From Chara braunii (taxonomy: Eukaryota > Streptophyta > Charophyceae > Charales > Characeae), in assembly GCA_003427395.1 (NCBI GenBank), contig BFEA01000560.1, positions 362,369 through 382,834 of the forward strand: a stretch of DNA of 20,466 nucleotides, written 5' to 3'. The translations under genes and the position numbers were made by a program. The notes beneath the pieces were generated by a model. The model did not search any database. It was not told the origin of the DNA and was given only the letters and a program-made list of their open reading frames with translations. Positions 9,601-18,341 of the stretch are shown here, piece after piece; position 1 is the stretch's first letter, and the number at the start of each line of letters is the position of its first letter.

Positions 9601-10176
9601 CGACTCCTCGGAACTGGAGGGGACCCTCACAGGGGTAAATTGGCAACCTGGTCACCGACATTTGAAGAAAGCGCACGAAAGGGCGCATTCGCACGAATGC
9701 AAGGCATGAGGGAAAGGGTAGAAATTATGATTGAGGAAGCGTTTAGTAAAAAGGAATGGATTAAAATGGGTTTACCCCAGAAGAAGAGGAAGCAAGAAGA
9801 CGAGGCCCTGGAAGTTATGGTGGCAGAAAAAGAGTCGAAAGTCGAACTTGGGGCCAGCCTGCCCAAACCAAAGGAAGGTCGGAATGAAACGACGGAGGTG
9901 GTGCTTGAAGTCCCAGATCTATTACAACTCGTTAAGGCCATCAAGTACCACAAAGTGGGGCTGGACCCCGTAGCGCTTACCAGATTCGAGGATGGGGTCC
10001 GAAAGGGCTACTGTCTGAATGGGAAACTGTTCAGCATCCAGCCCCGCCCTTTGGAGGAAGCAAGGCCGATCCCAACCGTTCATTTTTTAGGAGAACGATC
10101 CCAGAGGCAGTGTGCGAAAATACAAACACGTAGGGAAGAAGGCCAAGCCGGTCTCGATCCTAATAGAAACATCTAG
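9601..10176 (+). pseudogene. Protease to reverse transcriptase linker of pol
   Basis: The frame 1 reading from 9523 remains open to 10176. The segment is hydrophilic and charged, with helices rich in Glu and Lys and a nuclear-localisation-like cluster PQKKRKQE near 9775-9800. A segment around 9910-10080 (LLQLVKAIKYHKVG, then VHFLGE) may be the end of the protease-linker region. The reverse transcriptase that follows lies in frame 2, so a frame change occurs near 10095-10115. I see no evident slippery heptamer there, so decay is more likely than programmed frameshifting. Confidence 0.65.
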
Positions 10177-11239
10177 GGAAGAGGCCATGGAAAAAGAAGA
10201 GGAGATCCTACGGGTTATAAGGGAGAGACGCTCAATGGAAGGTCACCATATACCAGAGGACGTAGCAGATACCATGAAAATAGGAGTGGAAGGGTTCCTA
10301 ACACCGGAAGAAACTCAGATGATAAGAAAGACATGTCAGGAGTTTCATTTAGTCTTCGCTTTCAACGATTATCAGAAAGGGCGATTGGACACAAAGCTAG
10401 TTCCCCCTGTCAGGATCCACACCGTACAGCACGAGTGTTGGAATGATAAAGGTTCCGCCTATGAGTTTGGGATAGCAGCGGAAGTCATCGACCTACTTAG
10501 AGCCAAGATAGATTCTTCCATGGCTAAACCCACCGCATCCCCCTACGCGAACAAGTGGTTCGTGTTCAGGAAGCCCAATAAGACGCTTAGGTGGATCCAG
10601 GACCTGCAGAAGCTCAATGCGGTAACAATTAGGGACGCAGGCTCGCTTCCACAGGCCGACTTGCTGGCAGAATCTCATGCGGGGCGGAGCATTTACTCCC
10701 TGGTAGACTTGTACTCAGGATATGATCAGCTGCCACTCGATGCGAGGGATAGACCGTACACCGCAATGCACACCCCCGTAGGACAGTTGCAGATGCAAGT
10801 GACCCCTATGGGTTTCACAAATGCGGTAGCAGAGGCGCAGAGGAGGATGCTCGCCGTCACAGGCGATATGTTTCCAGAAAAGTGCGAGCCATACATAGAT
10901 GATAACCCCGTAAAAGGCGCAAGGTACAAAGACGAGACGAAGGTCGAGCCAGGTGTGCGAAAATTTATCTGGGATCACCTGCAGGATATCAAGGATCTCC
11001 TACAGCGGTTCTTAATCTATAATATTACCGCAAGTGGGCCGAAAAGTCTCCTGGCTGTCCCGGAGGTAACTATACTGGGATTTCGCTGTGGGGCCTATGG
11101 GAGGAGACCCAACCCAGCAAAGACAGATAAGATCTCTCAATGGCCGACACCCCTACGTACTACGACGGGAGTACCAGCCTTCCTAGGGGTGGTTGGATTC
11201 TGGAGGATCTTCATAAAGGGTTTCGCAAAGATAGCATAA
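10112..11239 (+). pseudogene. pol: Ty3/gypsy-type reverse transcriptase domain
   Basis: A 375-codon open frame with the full set of LTR-type reverse transcriptase blocks: SPYANKWFVFRKPNKTLRWIQDLQKLN (shown only as landmarks SPYANKWF and LRWIQDLQKLN), SLVDLYSGYDQLPL with catalytic Asp at residue 199, the T-P-M-G-F-T-N-A motif, and the catalytic YIDD box at residues 261-264 (nt 10892-10903). The connection region has ILGFRCG and AFLGVVGFWRIFI. All three catalytic aspartates are present, so this domain alone looks functional. The 10112 start is only the first open codon (GTG); the natural protein was made as part of a polyprotein. A TAA at 11237 cuts it from RNase H, and the link to the upstream linker is frame-shifted. 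Confidence 0.93.
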
Positions 11240-11869
11240 CCTATCCGCGCGATGATTAGGGAGGGTGGCACCATGGATTGGACCGAGGACAGGGAAGAGG
11301 CAGCCCAGACCTTGAAAGACATCCTGTCGTCCGAGTAGGTTATCTTAGCAGCACCCTGCTTCAATGACGAAGTAGGACGACCCTTCATCCTAGAGACAAA
11401 CGGTGGCCCAATGGCAGTAGGAGGCGAATTGATACAGAAAAGCGAGGAGGGCAAGGAAAGACCAATCAGATTTGAGAGTAGGACCTTGAATTCAGCAGAA
11501 CGGCGGTACTCGCAGTTCAAGAAGGAGGTCTTAGCCATCCTACATTGCCTAAAGACCTTCCAGGCATATCTTTTCGGGAGGCGATTCACCTTAAGGATTG
11601 ATCCCACCAATGTTGCCGGGGCACTGAAGAATTACAAGCCTATAGATCCGACCGTCGGCAGATGGATAGGCTTCATATGGCAGTTCGACTACAAGGTCGA
11701 GTGGATCGCGGGGCTTCGCAACAGGGCAGACGGGCTGAGTAGGGTATGCATCACGCCAAAGGGAATAGAGGACGTGGAACCAATTGACGCCTTCCTAGAT
11801 TACGAAGGGGGGACTTTGTGGTGGATAACGAAATGGCCGACGCAACACTTACAACGGGTCAGCTGCTGA
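11240..11869 (+). pseudogene. pol: RNase H domain remnant of pol
   Basis: The same frame 2 continues after TAA 11237 and passes a TAG at 11336. The domain begins at RPFILETNGGP, where the first catalytic residue, normally Asp in a T-D-A-[GS] context, is Asn (AAC 11399-11401). The remaining landmarks are kept: SRTLNSAERRYSQFKKEVLAI with the Glu, LRIDPTN, and NRADGLSR near the end. In LTR elements this activity degrades the RNA strand of the hybrid; the Asn should abolish metal binding. The frame ends at TGA 11867, while the integrase reading begins in frame 1 before that, giving a frame change near 11815. Confidence 0.88.
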
Positions 11870-13446
11870 TTCAGACTTTGGAAAAGGGCACACCTGCGGT
11901 AGTTGCAGAACTCAGGGAAGGACCAGCCACCACAGTTAGACGCAAAGAGGAAAATGACTCTTGGGGAGCAGATTTAGGGACCAGAGAGGAACTGATGGCA
12001 ATGGCCGTGGAAGGGGGAGGGGACGCCGTGATGACGTTGGCCAAAACTTGGGCACAGAAGGAGTGCCAGTACCTAGTCAACCAGACCCGGGAGGAGCAGG
12101 GTACGGATCAGAAGGAACAAGAATTCTTCCTCATACAGATGTACGAGGGCGTCTTTAGAGAAATCGACCTGATGCTTGTAGGGAACAAACAGCCCACGGA
12201 AGTTAGTCCCAAGGCAAGGGAGGAAGTCGAAACGTATGTCCTAAGAAACGACCAGCTGTTCAAGAAAGAGGAAGGGATGATGCCTAGACGTGTCGTTTGT
12301 GGGAGGTCCAGGCAGCTGGACGTAATTCAGGCAATGCATGATGGGCTAGTTGGAGGTAACCGGTCGTCTGAGGGGACACTTGCAAAGATCGTGCCCCTGT
12401 ACTTCTGGCCAGGAATGGCAGGCATGGTCGCGACGTACTGTCAGACGTGTTTGATATGCCAAGAATGGAGCTCCGTGCGAATTTACGAGCCACTTAGACC
12501 CACACGGGTACTGGGACCCGGCCACCTTGTTCACCTTGATCTTGCGGTCATGCCCGTATCGACGGATGGGTTCAGGTACATCCTGGATGCGAGGGACAAT
12601 CTCAGTGGTTATGTAGAGGCCGTAGCTCTCAAGAGGAAGACAGGGAAAGCAGTGGCTGATTGGGTGGAAGATTTCTACTTAAGACACCCCTTCATGCGCA
12701 GGTTTATAGCAGACAATGGGACAAAATTCGTTAACCAGGAGGTGTTGAGCAGGCTTAAGGCACTGTGCGTACCAATCAAGATCACTGAGCCCTATCACCC
12801 CGAGGCAAATGCACCAGTAGAAAGGGGGCACCGGACCTTAAAAAACACAATCGCTAAACTTGCAGCAGACAACTTGGGAAGCTGGCCACGGTACCTTAAG
12901 CAGGCAGTCTTCGCTGAGAACATGACACCAAAGAGAACGACGGGATGCATCCCAGCAGAGCTATGGTACGAAAGGGAGATTGACTTCCCAGTGGAGGCCC
13001 TCATCCCTACCTGGAACAGATTAGACGATAATCCGCACCTGACCACGAAAGAGTTAATCACTACACGTTGCCAGCAGGTCGCCAGGAATGAGGAAGCACT
13101 GGAGGAAGTAGTCAACCGTGTAACGGATAGCCAAATGAAGGACAAAGCAAGGTGGGATCAGGTCAAGAACATTCGGAAGGAGCCACTCCAAGTGGGGGAG
13201 AACGTGCTAGTTAGAAACTCGGCCCTTGAAAGCTCATGGTCTGGGCAGCTGGGGAAGAGATTCAAAGGGCCTTACATGATTGCTAAACGGGTGGGACTGA
13301 ATGCGTTCGAACTTGAGGATCTTGATGGTACTAGCATAAGAGGACCATTTCCGGGGCAGAGATTAACCCGATCTTTTAGCAGGGATCCGGTGGAACAATG
13401 GTTACAAGAAGCTCAGGACAGGGAAAGTGGGGAATTGACAATCTGA
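11818..13446 (+). pseudogene. pol: Integrase domain of pol, C-terminal to RNase H
   Basis: A long uninterrupted 542-codon frame. A charged linker is followed by an HHCC zinc domain: His 174, then Asn 181 where the second His normally stands (GGN for GGH), then Cys 211 and Cys 214. The DDE core is complete: Asp 241 in HLDLAVMP, Asp 299 in ADNGTKF and Glu 335 in VERGH, with exactly 35 residues between the last two. A GPY/F module follows (FKGPY at 482-486, then NAFELEDLDG). No chromodomain is visible at the C terminus, which ends about 50 residues after the GPY module. This is the longest intact stretch of the element. The 11818 GTG is not a natural start, since integrase is released from Pol. 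Confidence 0.93.
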
Positions 13447-13480
13447 AAGGCAGGAAACTGGCTATGAGTTCTAGACCGCC

Positions 13481-13510
13481 TCCCTGTGGGAGTGATCATG
13501 ACCACAGGGA
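13481..13510 (+). other. Inverted repeat (hairpin) 34 bp after the pol stop
   Basis: TCCCTGTGG at 13481-13489 is perfectly complementary to CCACAGGGA at 13502-13510, with a 12-base loop containing the palindrome TGATCA. As RNA it would form a stable stem directly downstream of the integrase stop. Possible roles are 3'-end formation, RNA stability or packaging; none is shown by sequence alone. Confidence 0.6.
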
Positions 13511-13592
13511 TTGTTCTTTTGCGTGTCTTGTTTTTTGTGGAACGTGGGGAGACTGCCTGGGCTGACTGTGACTGGGCTTGGGAACACGGGAC

Positions 13593-13724
13593 GTACCATA
13601 GTTTTTGTGGGGTGAGGCTGTGGACTGCCTACATGGGGCACCGATGTGTTGGGACAATGTACCATAGTTTTTGTGGGGTGATGATGTGGACTATCTACAT
13701 GGGGTACTTATGTGTTGGGACATT
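13593..13724. repeat. Tandem duplication of a 66-bp unit
   Basis: Two head-to-tail copies begin with GTACCATAGTTTTTGTGGGG at 13593 and 13659, each continuing with TGGACT and CTACATGGGG. They differ at several positions, so the duplication is not recent. It lies between pol and ORF X. Confidence 0.85.
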
Positions 13725-13898
13725 GTGCTGAGAGTCCTAAGGGATAATGGGACTACCAACTACATGGGGGCAAACAAGGGTTCTAGGGAAGCCTCCAAAG
13801 CTGCGAATGGGAGTGGAAGGGAATGCGTGTGTATGAGGGGTTGCAACAACTGATATGCATGAACAGGACCGCGCAAGGAGAAAACAGCAAACGGCAAA

Positions 13899-14549
13899 AT
13901 GGAGTTTGGAAATGAGAATGACAGCAACGCCATCAATAGGCCTAATGAGGGACAGTCATCGAGGCAGGCCGGGGAATCAAGCTCCAGGAAGAGGAAGTTA
14001 TATGTGGGGTTCGATGACAACCTGGTTGTGAACAGGGGAGGAAGAAAGCAAGGGACTAGGGGACCTTCACCACCAAGGGAGGGGGAGCCAATAGTCCTCC
14101 CCTCCGAAAGCGATACCAACAGCGAGGAAGAGAGGAACCCGGGGAAAAGGCCAAGGTTGGAGGAGGAGAACCCAGAGCAGGGACAGCGGCCGGGGGAGAA
14201 TGACCCCGTTGAGTTCATCGACCTTACTAGCGATGAAGAAGAATAGGAAGTAACAACGCCCACCAGAGAGGAACGGGGAAGAGGGGAGGAACCGGGTGAA
14301 AAGGAGGATAAATGGATAGAGGAGTTCGGGGATGAGTTCAGCGATTGGTTTGATCAATGGGGCGCTATCTTGCGATATCAATGGATAATGAAGGCAAGGG
14401 AAAAGCTGCGCAGGGGACAGGATATATCCCCAACAACATTTTTCTCAGAAGAGACTCTCATTTACTTGCAGGCGATAAAGAGGCTAATGCAGCACGAATC
14501 GGAGGACCGTGCAAGGGAGGAGGTCCGACGCAGGCCACCTGGACATTAG
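13899..14549 (+). pseudogene. ORF X: acidic, NLS- and SIM-bearing protein downstream of pol (one in-frame TAG)
   Basis: From ATG 13899 the frame is open for 115 codons to TAG 14244, then continues in the same frame for another 100 codons to TAG 14547. The first part is Ser-, Glu- and Arg-rich and carries two basic clusters, SSRKRKLY and GKRPRLEEE, that look like nuclear localisation signals. It ends with VEFIDLTSDEEE (residues 104-115), an excellent match to the SUMO-interacting motif consensus: a hydrophobic core next to Asp-Leu-Thr and an acidic/phosphorylatable patch. The part after the stop is protein-like, with aromatic residues (DEFSDWFDQW) and an amphipathic helix (LIYLQAIKRLM). Either a 115-residue protein is functional, or one nonsense mutation split a 215-residue protein. 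I know no canonical Ty3/gypsy counterpart. Confidence 0.6.
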
Positions 14550-15514
14550 GGGAATAGCAGACGCAATGGGGGGGTAGCTGGAAATTGGGAAGGGTTGGTA
14601 CCTGGGCAGGTACAACTGCCGTTTTGAATTCCGCATTTGAATTCTGCTGAATGGATTGAAATGAGACAACTTTTTGACTAAGGACTGGGCAATGGGCGAT
14701 ACTTCTTATATGTCCTTGCTTCTTCGGGAAAAACACATGAGAATCAGTGCATTTAGATATAGAACTATAATGGGTGGCTTTGGCTAAGAGTGAGCAAGGG
14801 GAAAGCAAGGGGCACCTAGATGAGACAAGTCTGTAATGTTGTCGTTGCATTCGAACTTTGTCTCCTCCTTTTTGAAGGACTGTAATGAAACTACTTTCTT
14901 TGGATCCAGGAAATTAGTGGGGGTTGGGAGGCTTGTGCTACTTTGTATAAGTATTCGCCTCTTTGGGGGGGGGGAAATGTGAGCTCTTTCTGGCAGTAAC
15001 AAACAGACTTTGGGGATGATCGACTTTGCCTCAAGGAAATAGGCAGGGGCATGTGAACTCTTGAACAATGGAAGATGCAGTCATGGCGAGAGTTTTTCCT
15101 TTAAAATCGTGTATCTAGGACTGAATGAGTCATTGCACGAGTCCCTGTGAGAGGTTAGGGGACCTACGGGTAAAGAGGCATCCTCTTCCCTAGGAGCCTA
15201 ATCCAACTTATCCCAGACAAGTCCAGAGCATTGAGATGTTATGAGAAGCCGGAAGAGCGGAAGGAACATTGAAATGAACCAGCATGCCTTGTAATGGTTG
15301 AACGGCCGGGCGGGCTAGTGCTGCTTAGGGCCGCGAGCCTCAACTTGAGTACTAGACGATAAGTCCGATGTATGGATGGATGTAAGTATGACAAAAGGCA
15401 TGAGGAAAGGAAGAAGCATGCGTAAAAACCCAAGACGATGGCCGCCTTCTAAGCCCCGAGACGAGATAGGATCCGTGTCCTCGAGGCCCACCCCCTCGGG
15501 CGCTAACATTGAAA
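14550..15514. other. Non-coding stretch after ORF X
   Basis: About 960 bp without a supportable gene. It contains a G7 run (14569-14575), a perfect inverted repeat GTACCT/AGGTAC at 14598-14613, and the G10 polypurine run at 14965. If the polypurine run is the element's priming tract, the 3' LTR would begin at 14978 and fill the following sequence, but no second copy of it is found in the window. Confidence 0.5.
14965..14983 (+). promoter_or_regulatory. Candidate polypurine tract and 3' LTR start
   Basis: Ten consecutive G followed by AAA (14965-14977) and then TGTGAG at 14978. LTR elements prime plus-strand synthesis from a purine run directly before the 3' LTR, which usually begins with TG. 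The position 415 bp after ORF X suits such a site. Without a matching 5' LTR the call stays tentative. Confidence 0.4.
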
Positions 15515-15668
15515 TGGACAAGGATGGCCCTAATCAGGCTGCCCAATTGAAAGAGATAAGGATGGTCCTAACCAGACTGTCCGATTGCAATGGATAAGAA
15601 TGGCCCTAACCAGGCTGTTCGACTTTGAAATTGAAAGAACGACCCTAACCAGGTTGTTCGGAGTGGCC
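15515..15668. repeat. Short tandem array, 38-39-bp unit, four copies
   Basis: Copies share the core ATGGCCCTAA-CAGGCTGT and start near 15524, 15562, 15600 and 15639 (periods 38, 38, 39). The copies have diverged by several substitutions. The last is partial and merges into GC-rich sequence. No coding role is apparent. Confidence 0.85.
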
Positions 15669-15730
15669 CCTGATAAGGGTCACTCTTTGGAATTGGCACT
15701 GGGGTCCCCTTGCATGGCTGCTTGTGATGC

Positions 15731-15945
15731 ATGGAATTGGAAAAGTTGAGCTTTGGAAAAGAGATTGGAAGAACTCAGCCTTGGAAAAGATATTGGACTC
15801 AGCCTTGGAAGAGATATTGGATTGAGCATTGGAATTGGATTGAGCCCTGGAATTGGATTGAGCATTGGAACGAGATCGACTATGGGAATGAGACGGAGCA
15901 TTGGAACTGGATTGAGATTTGGAAATTGCATTGCATAAGCAGGGG
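15731..15945. repeat. Degenerate 18-bp minisatellite
   Basis: Repeats of the type ATTGAGCATTGGAATTGG. Two clean 18-bp steps are visible between ATTGAG words at 15821, 15839 and 15857, with decayed copies on both sides built on TTGGAA. The 18-bp period keeps a + strand frame open that would read as Trp-Asn-Trp-Ile-Glu repeats. I attribute that frame to the repeat rather than to a gene. Confidence 0.85.
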
Positions 15946-16833
15946 ACCCTAGGCAACTTGAAATGGACTTGGAAATGGCATTGAAATGGATCTCGTCTTT
16001 TCTAGTCTTTGGCCTCAGCAAGCGGGGGATACCGGTGCATGCACCGCGACCCCAAAGACCTCTATCTCCGTGAGGGAAAAAGTCTCAGCGCGACCTGTTC
16101 CTCTTGTAAGAGGATGAGGGTTAAAGGACTAAGGCACCTACCACCTGGACCGGTGCGGGACGTCCGGAACCACCTCCGACAATGAACTCTAATCGGGGAG
16201 TTTCAACTGCGCCTCCTGTTGAATGCCTGAACGTCAAAGGGTGAGAGAGCCAAATGGGCAGGAAAGCCATTCTCATCTAGTCTATTTTGCTACTCTCCAA
16301 CCACACGCCATGTCATAGAGGGGTGGCATGGCCATTTGGGCCGAACCACGGCTGCCTGCGCTAAGTTGGGCGGCAATGTCCAAGGGGAGAGGCTTGGCGG
16401 AGTACCGGGTGGAGTCCGCGGCCACCACGGGGCATTGACACTGCCCTGCCGGAACATTACAACCGTTTCGGGACTAATTGCGAGGTCTTCGTAGCTGCAC
16501 TCGCGAACTGATCGAGAGCCCCAACTCTCTTGAAAGGAAGAGGCCGGAATCCAGAAAACCATCACTCGGGAGGAACGATTCGCGAGGAACGCTCTTACGG
16601 CTAGACGAGGCCCTGGAAGGCTTGGATTGGACCTGCCTAACAGACGTGAGGTGGAACCTTGGTATCGGTGCTCGCCACGTAAGAGAAGAAAGGTCGGACC
16701 GGGTAGAAGGATGAGGCGTCGTCCATCGGGGAAGGACTGATCACCCTTTCTTTTGTGATGTGGACGAGCTTGTATCCTTGACTTGCGGTCGGCGGGCCAA
16801 AGGTCTGCGTACCTCCGAGTGCGAACCAGTCGT
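15946..16833. other. Non-coding stretch, nothing recognised
   Basis: Mixed-composition sequence without a motif-bearing frame on the + strand. A long minus-strand frame (17276 to 16290) crosses it but has no recognisable domain and is explained by the purine-rich + strand. A word resembling a plant initiator-methionine primer site (TGGTATCGGTGCTC at 16660) is present without an LTR end before it. Confidence 0.5.
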
Positions 16834-16866
16834 GCGATGGGGACATCGCATTTTGAGTGGGGGGAA
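16834..16866 (+). promoter_or_regulatory. Hairpin plus purine tract, LTR-junction-like (copy A)
   Basis: GCGATG-GGGA-CATCGC, a perfect 6-bp stem with a 4-base loop at 16834-16849, is followed by ATTTTGAGTGGGGGGAA. The same arrangement occurs 999 bp downstream (copy B). A hairpin-like GGAC word followed by GTGGGGG-AATGT is, to my knowledge, common at the internal-domain/3' LTR junction of plant Ty3/gypsy elements. Here the purine run is followed by GGCGTG rather than a clean TG start. Confidence 0.45.
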
Positions 16867-17832
16867 GGCGTGCCATCTACCAATAAATACGCATGGAAAA
16901 ATACCTGTATTTGGGTTTTGCATGGGCCTAAGAAAAGGGGGGGCCTGGCGGGGTGCCTAGAGCAGAAAAGACTTGAGCAAGCGGTTGGTATGAGCCCAAG
17001 AAATGAGCCTGGCAGGATGATTGGGAAGGAAAAGATTGGCATGATTAACTTTGTATGGACCAAGCAGGACGAGAATGGGCAAGTAATTGGTATTGCATGG
17101 ACTTGAGGAGAAGGCTTGATAAGAGGTCTAAGAAGAGAGAGGTATGAGGAATGAGCCAACTGACACGCCAACCAAGTAAAGAAACAAGAAAGGAAAAAGG
17201 GGGTGAGATGCATGCAGAATTGGCAGGACCTGAGAAAAGCCGGAGAAAGCAATCTGGGAAAATGCATCGAAACCAAAAGGTTCCGCTCGAGAATGTTTTC
17301 TCAATAAAATGGGAAGAATGATTTGAGATTACGAATGCAACCTTCAAGACATTGTCGAGAGTGAGAAATAACGTACAATGAAAAACTAACTGTAAGACAT
17401 GTCTATTGTCGGACCCCCCCCAAAGGATGATGCTGCCTCGGTCCCGGGGAGGGTGATGGGCGTGTCGTTCCCTCCCGTGTGGAACGATACTAAAGGTTGT
17501 GGGAAGGCCCTCAAGTATTTGGGAGTTCCAGTGAGAAAGAGATACAGCTGTGAGACGGACGTTGATGCATAGAGAGTGTTACGCGCTCAATACAAAGACA
17601 TTATTGAGCTTGGGGACATTACGCAATCCAAAGGAAGCCCGAAAACAGAACCCTGACCCCCCCATACCCCCCCCCTCCACCCCAAGGGGCGGAAACTAAA
17701 GAAAAACCCCAAGGAAGGAAAGGAAAAAGGACACAAAGTACCCTGGCAAACTAACTACCCATCTCACCCCTCCCCCCCTCCTTCCCCGCCTGTCTATCGC
17801 CCCAAACCCCCCCACTAACTATGGATTGGTGC
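16867..17832. other. Non-coding stretch between junction copies A and B
   Basis: About 1 kb of purine-rich + strand sequence without a supportable gene, turning C-rich near 17650. Nothing with a recognisable domain was seen in either strand. Confidence 0.5.
17651..17814 (-). other. C-rich tracts with G-quadruplex potential on the minus strand
   Basis: At 17651-17683 the + strand has C-runs of 3, 7, 9 and 4 with short spacers. The minus strand therefore reads four G-tracts of at least three with loops of 3-4 bases, fitting the classical quadruplex pattern. A second cluster at 17768-17814 has runs of 4, 7, 4, 4 and 7. They stand out because the surrounding + strand is purine-rich, and they lie just before junction copy B. 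Confidence 0.6.
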
Positions 17833-17920
17833 GCGATGAGGACATCGCGAATGAGTGGGGGGAATGTGTGGGGACTGGCGAGTCCCGAATGAATTCCCAT
17901 CACTCGAGAGACCGTATATG
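17833..17920 (+). promoter_or_regulatory. Hairpin, purine tract and LTR-like start (copy B)
   Basis: GCGATG-AGGA-CATCGC (17833-17848) is followed by GAATGAGTGGGGGGAA and then TGTGTGGGG at 17865. Immediately after comes a perfect inverted repeat GGGACT-GGCG-AGTCCC (17871-17886). The bases from 17871 onward resemble those at 19373-19412 (GGGACTGGC, AATGA, ATC-CTC in the same order). I read this as the start of an LTR of the same family as the one beginning near 19344. Confidence 0.5.
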
Positions 17921-18341
17921 GCAGATTTGTGCACGGTAGAGAAAACCGGGCAATAGTGCGGAAAGAGCTGGGAGCGTGAGCGCAGGCACTAGGGAGCTCG
18001 AGGCTGCCCGAAATCGTCGAGACCCCCGAAGTGAGGAGGCATGGACGAAAACAGGACTGGCAGAGGACCACCAGAAAACCAGTAAAAAGTAGCGGCGTAG
18101 GAGGCACGTGGCAGGGAGAGAGAAGAAACGGGGAGGGGAATTAAGACGCAAGGTGCCGGCACAAGGAAAAAGAGGACCTGACCAGATGGGCCGCCAAGAC
18201 GTAGCGGCAAGAGGGCCAAGGAGGCTGCAGGTTAGGTGAGAGTCGACATCCGGAGCGGAACAGCGTGCGGGACGCGAGAGGTATGGGGAGCAGCGATCGC
18301 CGTAAGGTGGAAGGACGTCAGGAGCCCAAGGAAAAGACATG
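17921..18341. other. Stretch downstream of copy B, no gene
   Basis: Purine-rich + strand sequence with no supportable gene. Minus-strand frames are open but Pro/Ser/Leu-rich and without motifs, as expected from composition. Confidence 0.45.

Larger units (their letters stand above)
13447..13898. other. Spacer between pol and ORF X
   Basis: A 450-bp interval without a defensible gene. It holds a perfect 9-bp inverted repeat just after the pol stop and a tandem 66-bp duplication, both listed separately. The rest is G- and T-rich and shows nothing I recognise. ORF X starts at its end after an A-rich leader (AGAAAACAGCAAACGGCAAA). Confidence 0.6.
3837..14977 (+). mobile_element. Decayed Ty3/gypsy-like LTR retrotransposon with extra ORFs (limits inferred)
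   Basis: The firm core is gag-pol at 7724-13446, with the domain order Gag with zinc knuckle, protease, reverse transcriptase, RNase H, integrase. That order (integrase last) is the Ty3/gypsy (Metaviridae) arrangement. The four P ORFs and a small basic ORF lie upstream on the same strand with 57-140 bp spacers. ORF X lies downstream, before a strong polypurine run at 14965-14977. Same strand, tight spacing and continuity suggest one unit. The limits given are the first P start codon and the base before a candidate 3' LTR start. No LTR pair, target-site duplication or primer-binding site was found by eye, so the true ends and the membership of the flanking ORFs are inference. Multiple stops and frame changes make the copy non-autonomous. 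Confidence 0.55.

Noticed and set aside
10095-10115. Programmed frameshift between the pol linker and reverse transcriptase
   Set aside because: No slippery site or pseudoknot evident, and many other lesions nearby suggest a random indel.
7835-14246. Alternative genetic code with TAG read as Gln, as in some ulvophyte algae
   Set aside because: TGA and TAA also interrupt the same frames, and frame changes and a deletion are present, so pseudogene decay is sufficient.
15515-15668. CRISPR-like or telomere-like array
   Set aside because: Units are contiguous without unique spacers, diverged, and the CCCTAA words are not themselves tandem. It is an ordinary short minisatellite.
15731-15952. Trp/Asn/Glu-rich 73-codon ORF
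   Set aside because: Entirely produced by the 18-bp minisatellite.
16660-16673. Primer-binding-site-like word TGGTATCGGTGCTC
   Set aside because: It matches the plant initiator-Met site only in the first seven bases, and no LTR end or gag lies next to it.
16290-17276. 328-codon minus-strand open frame
   Set aside because: No domain, signal or conserved motif. It crosses repeat-like junction copy A, and the purine-rich + strand makes minus-strand stops rare, so chance explains it.
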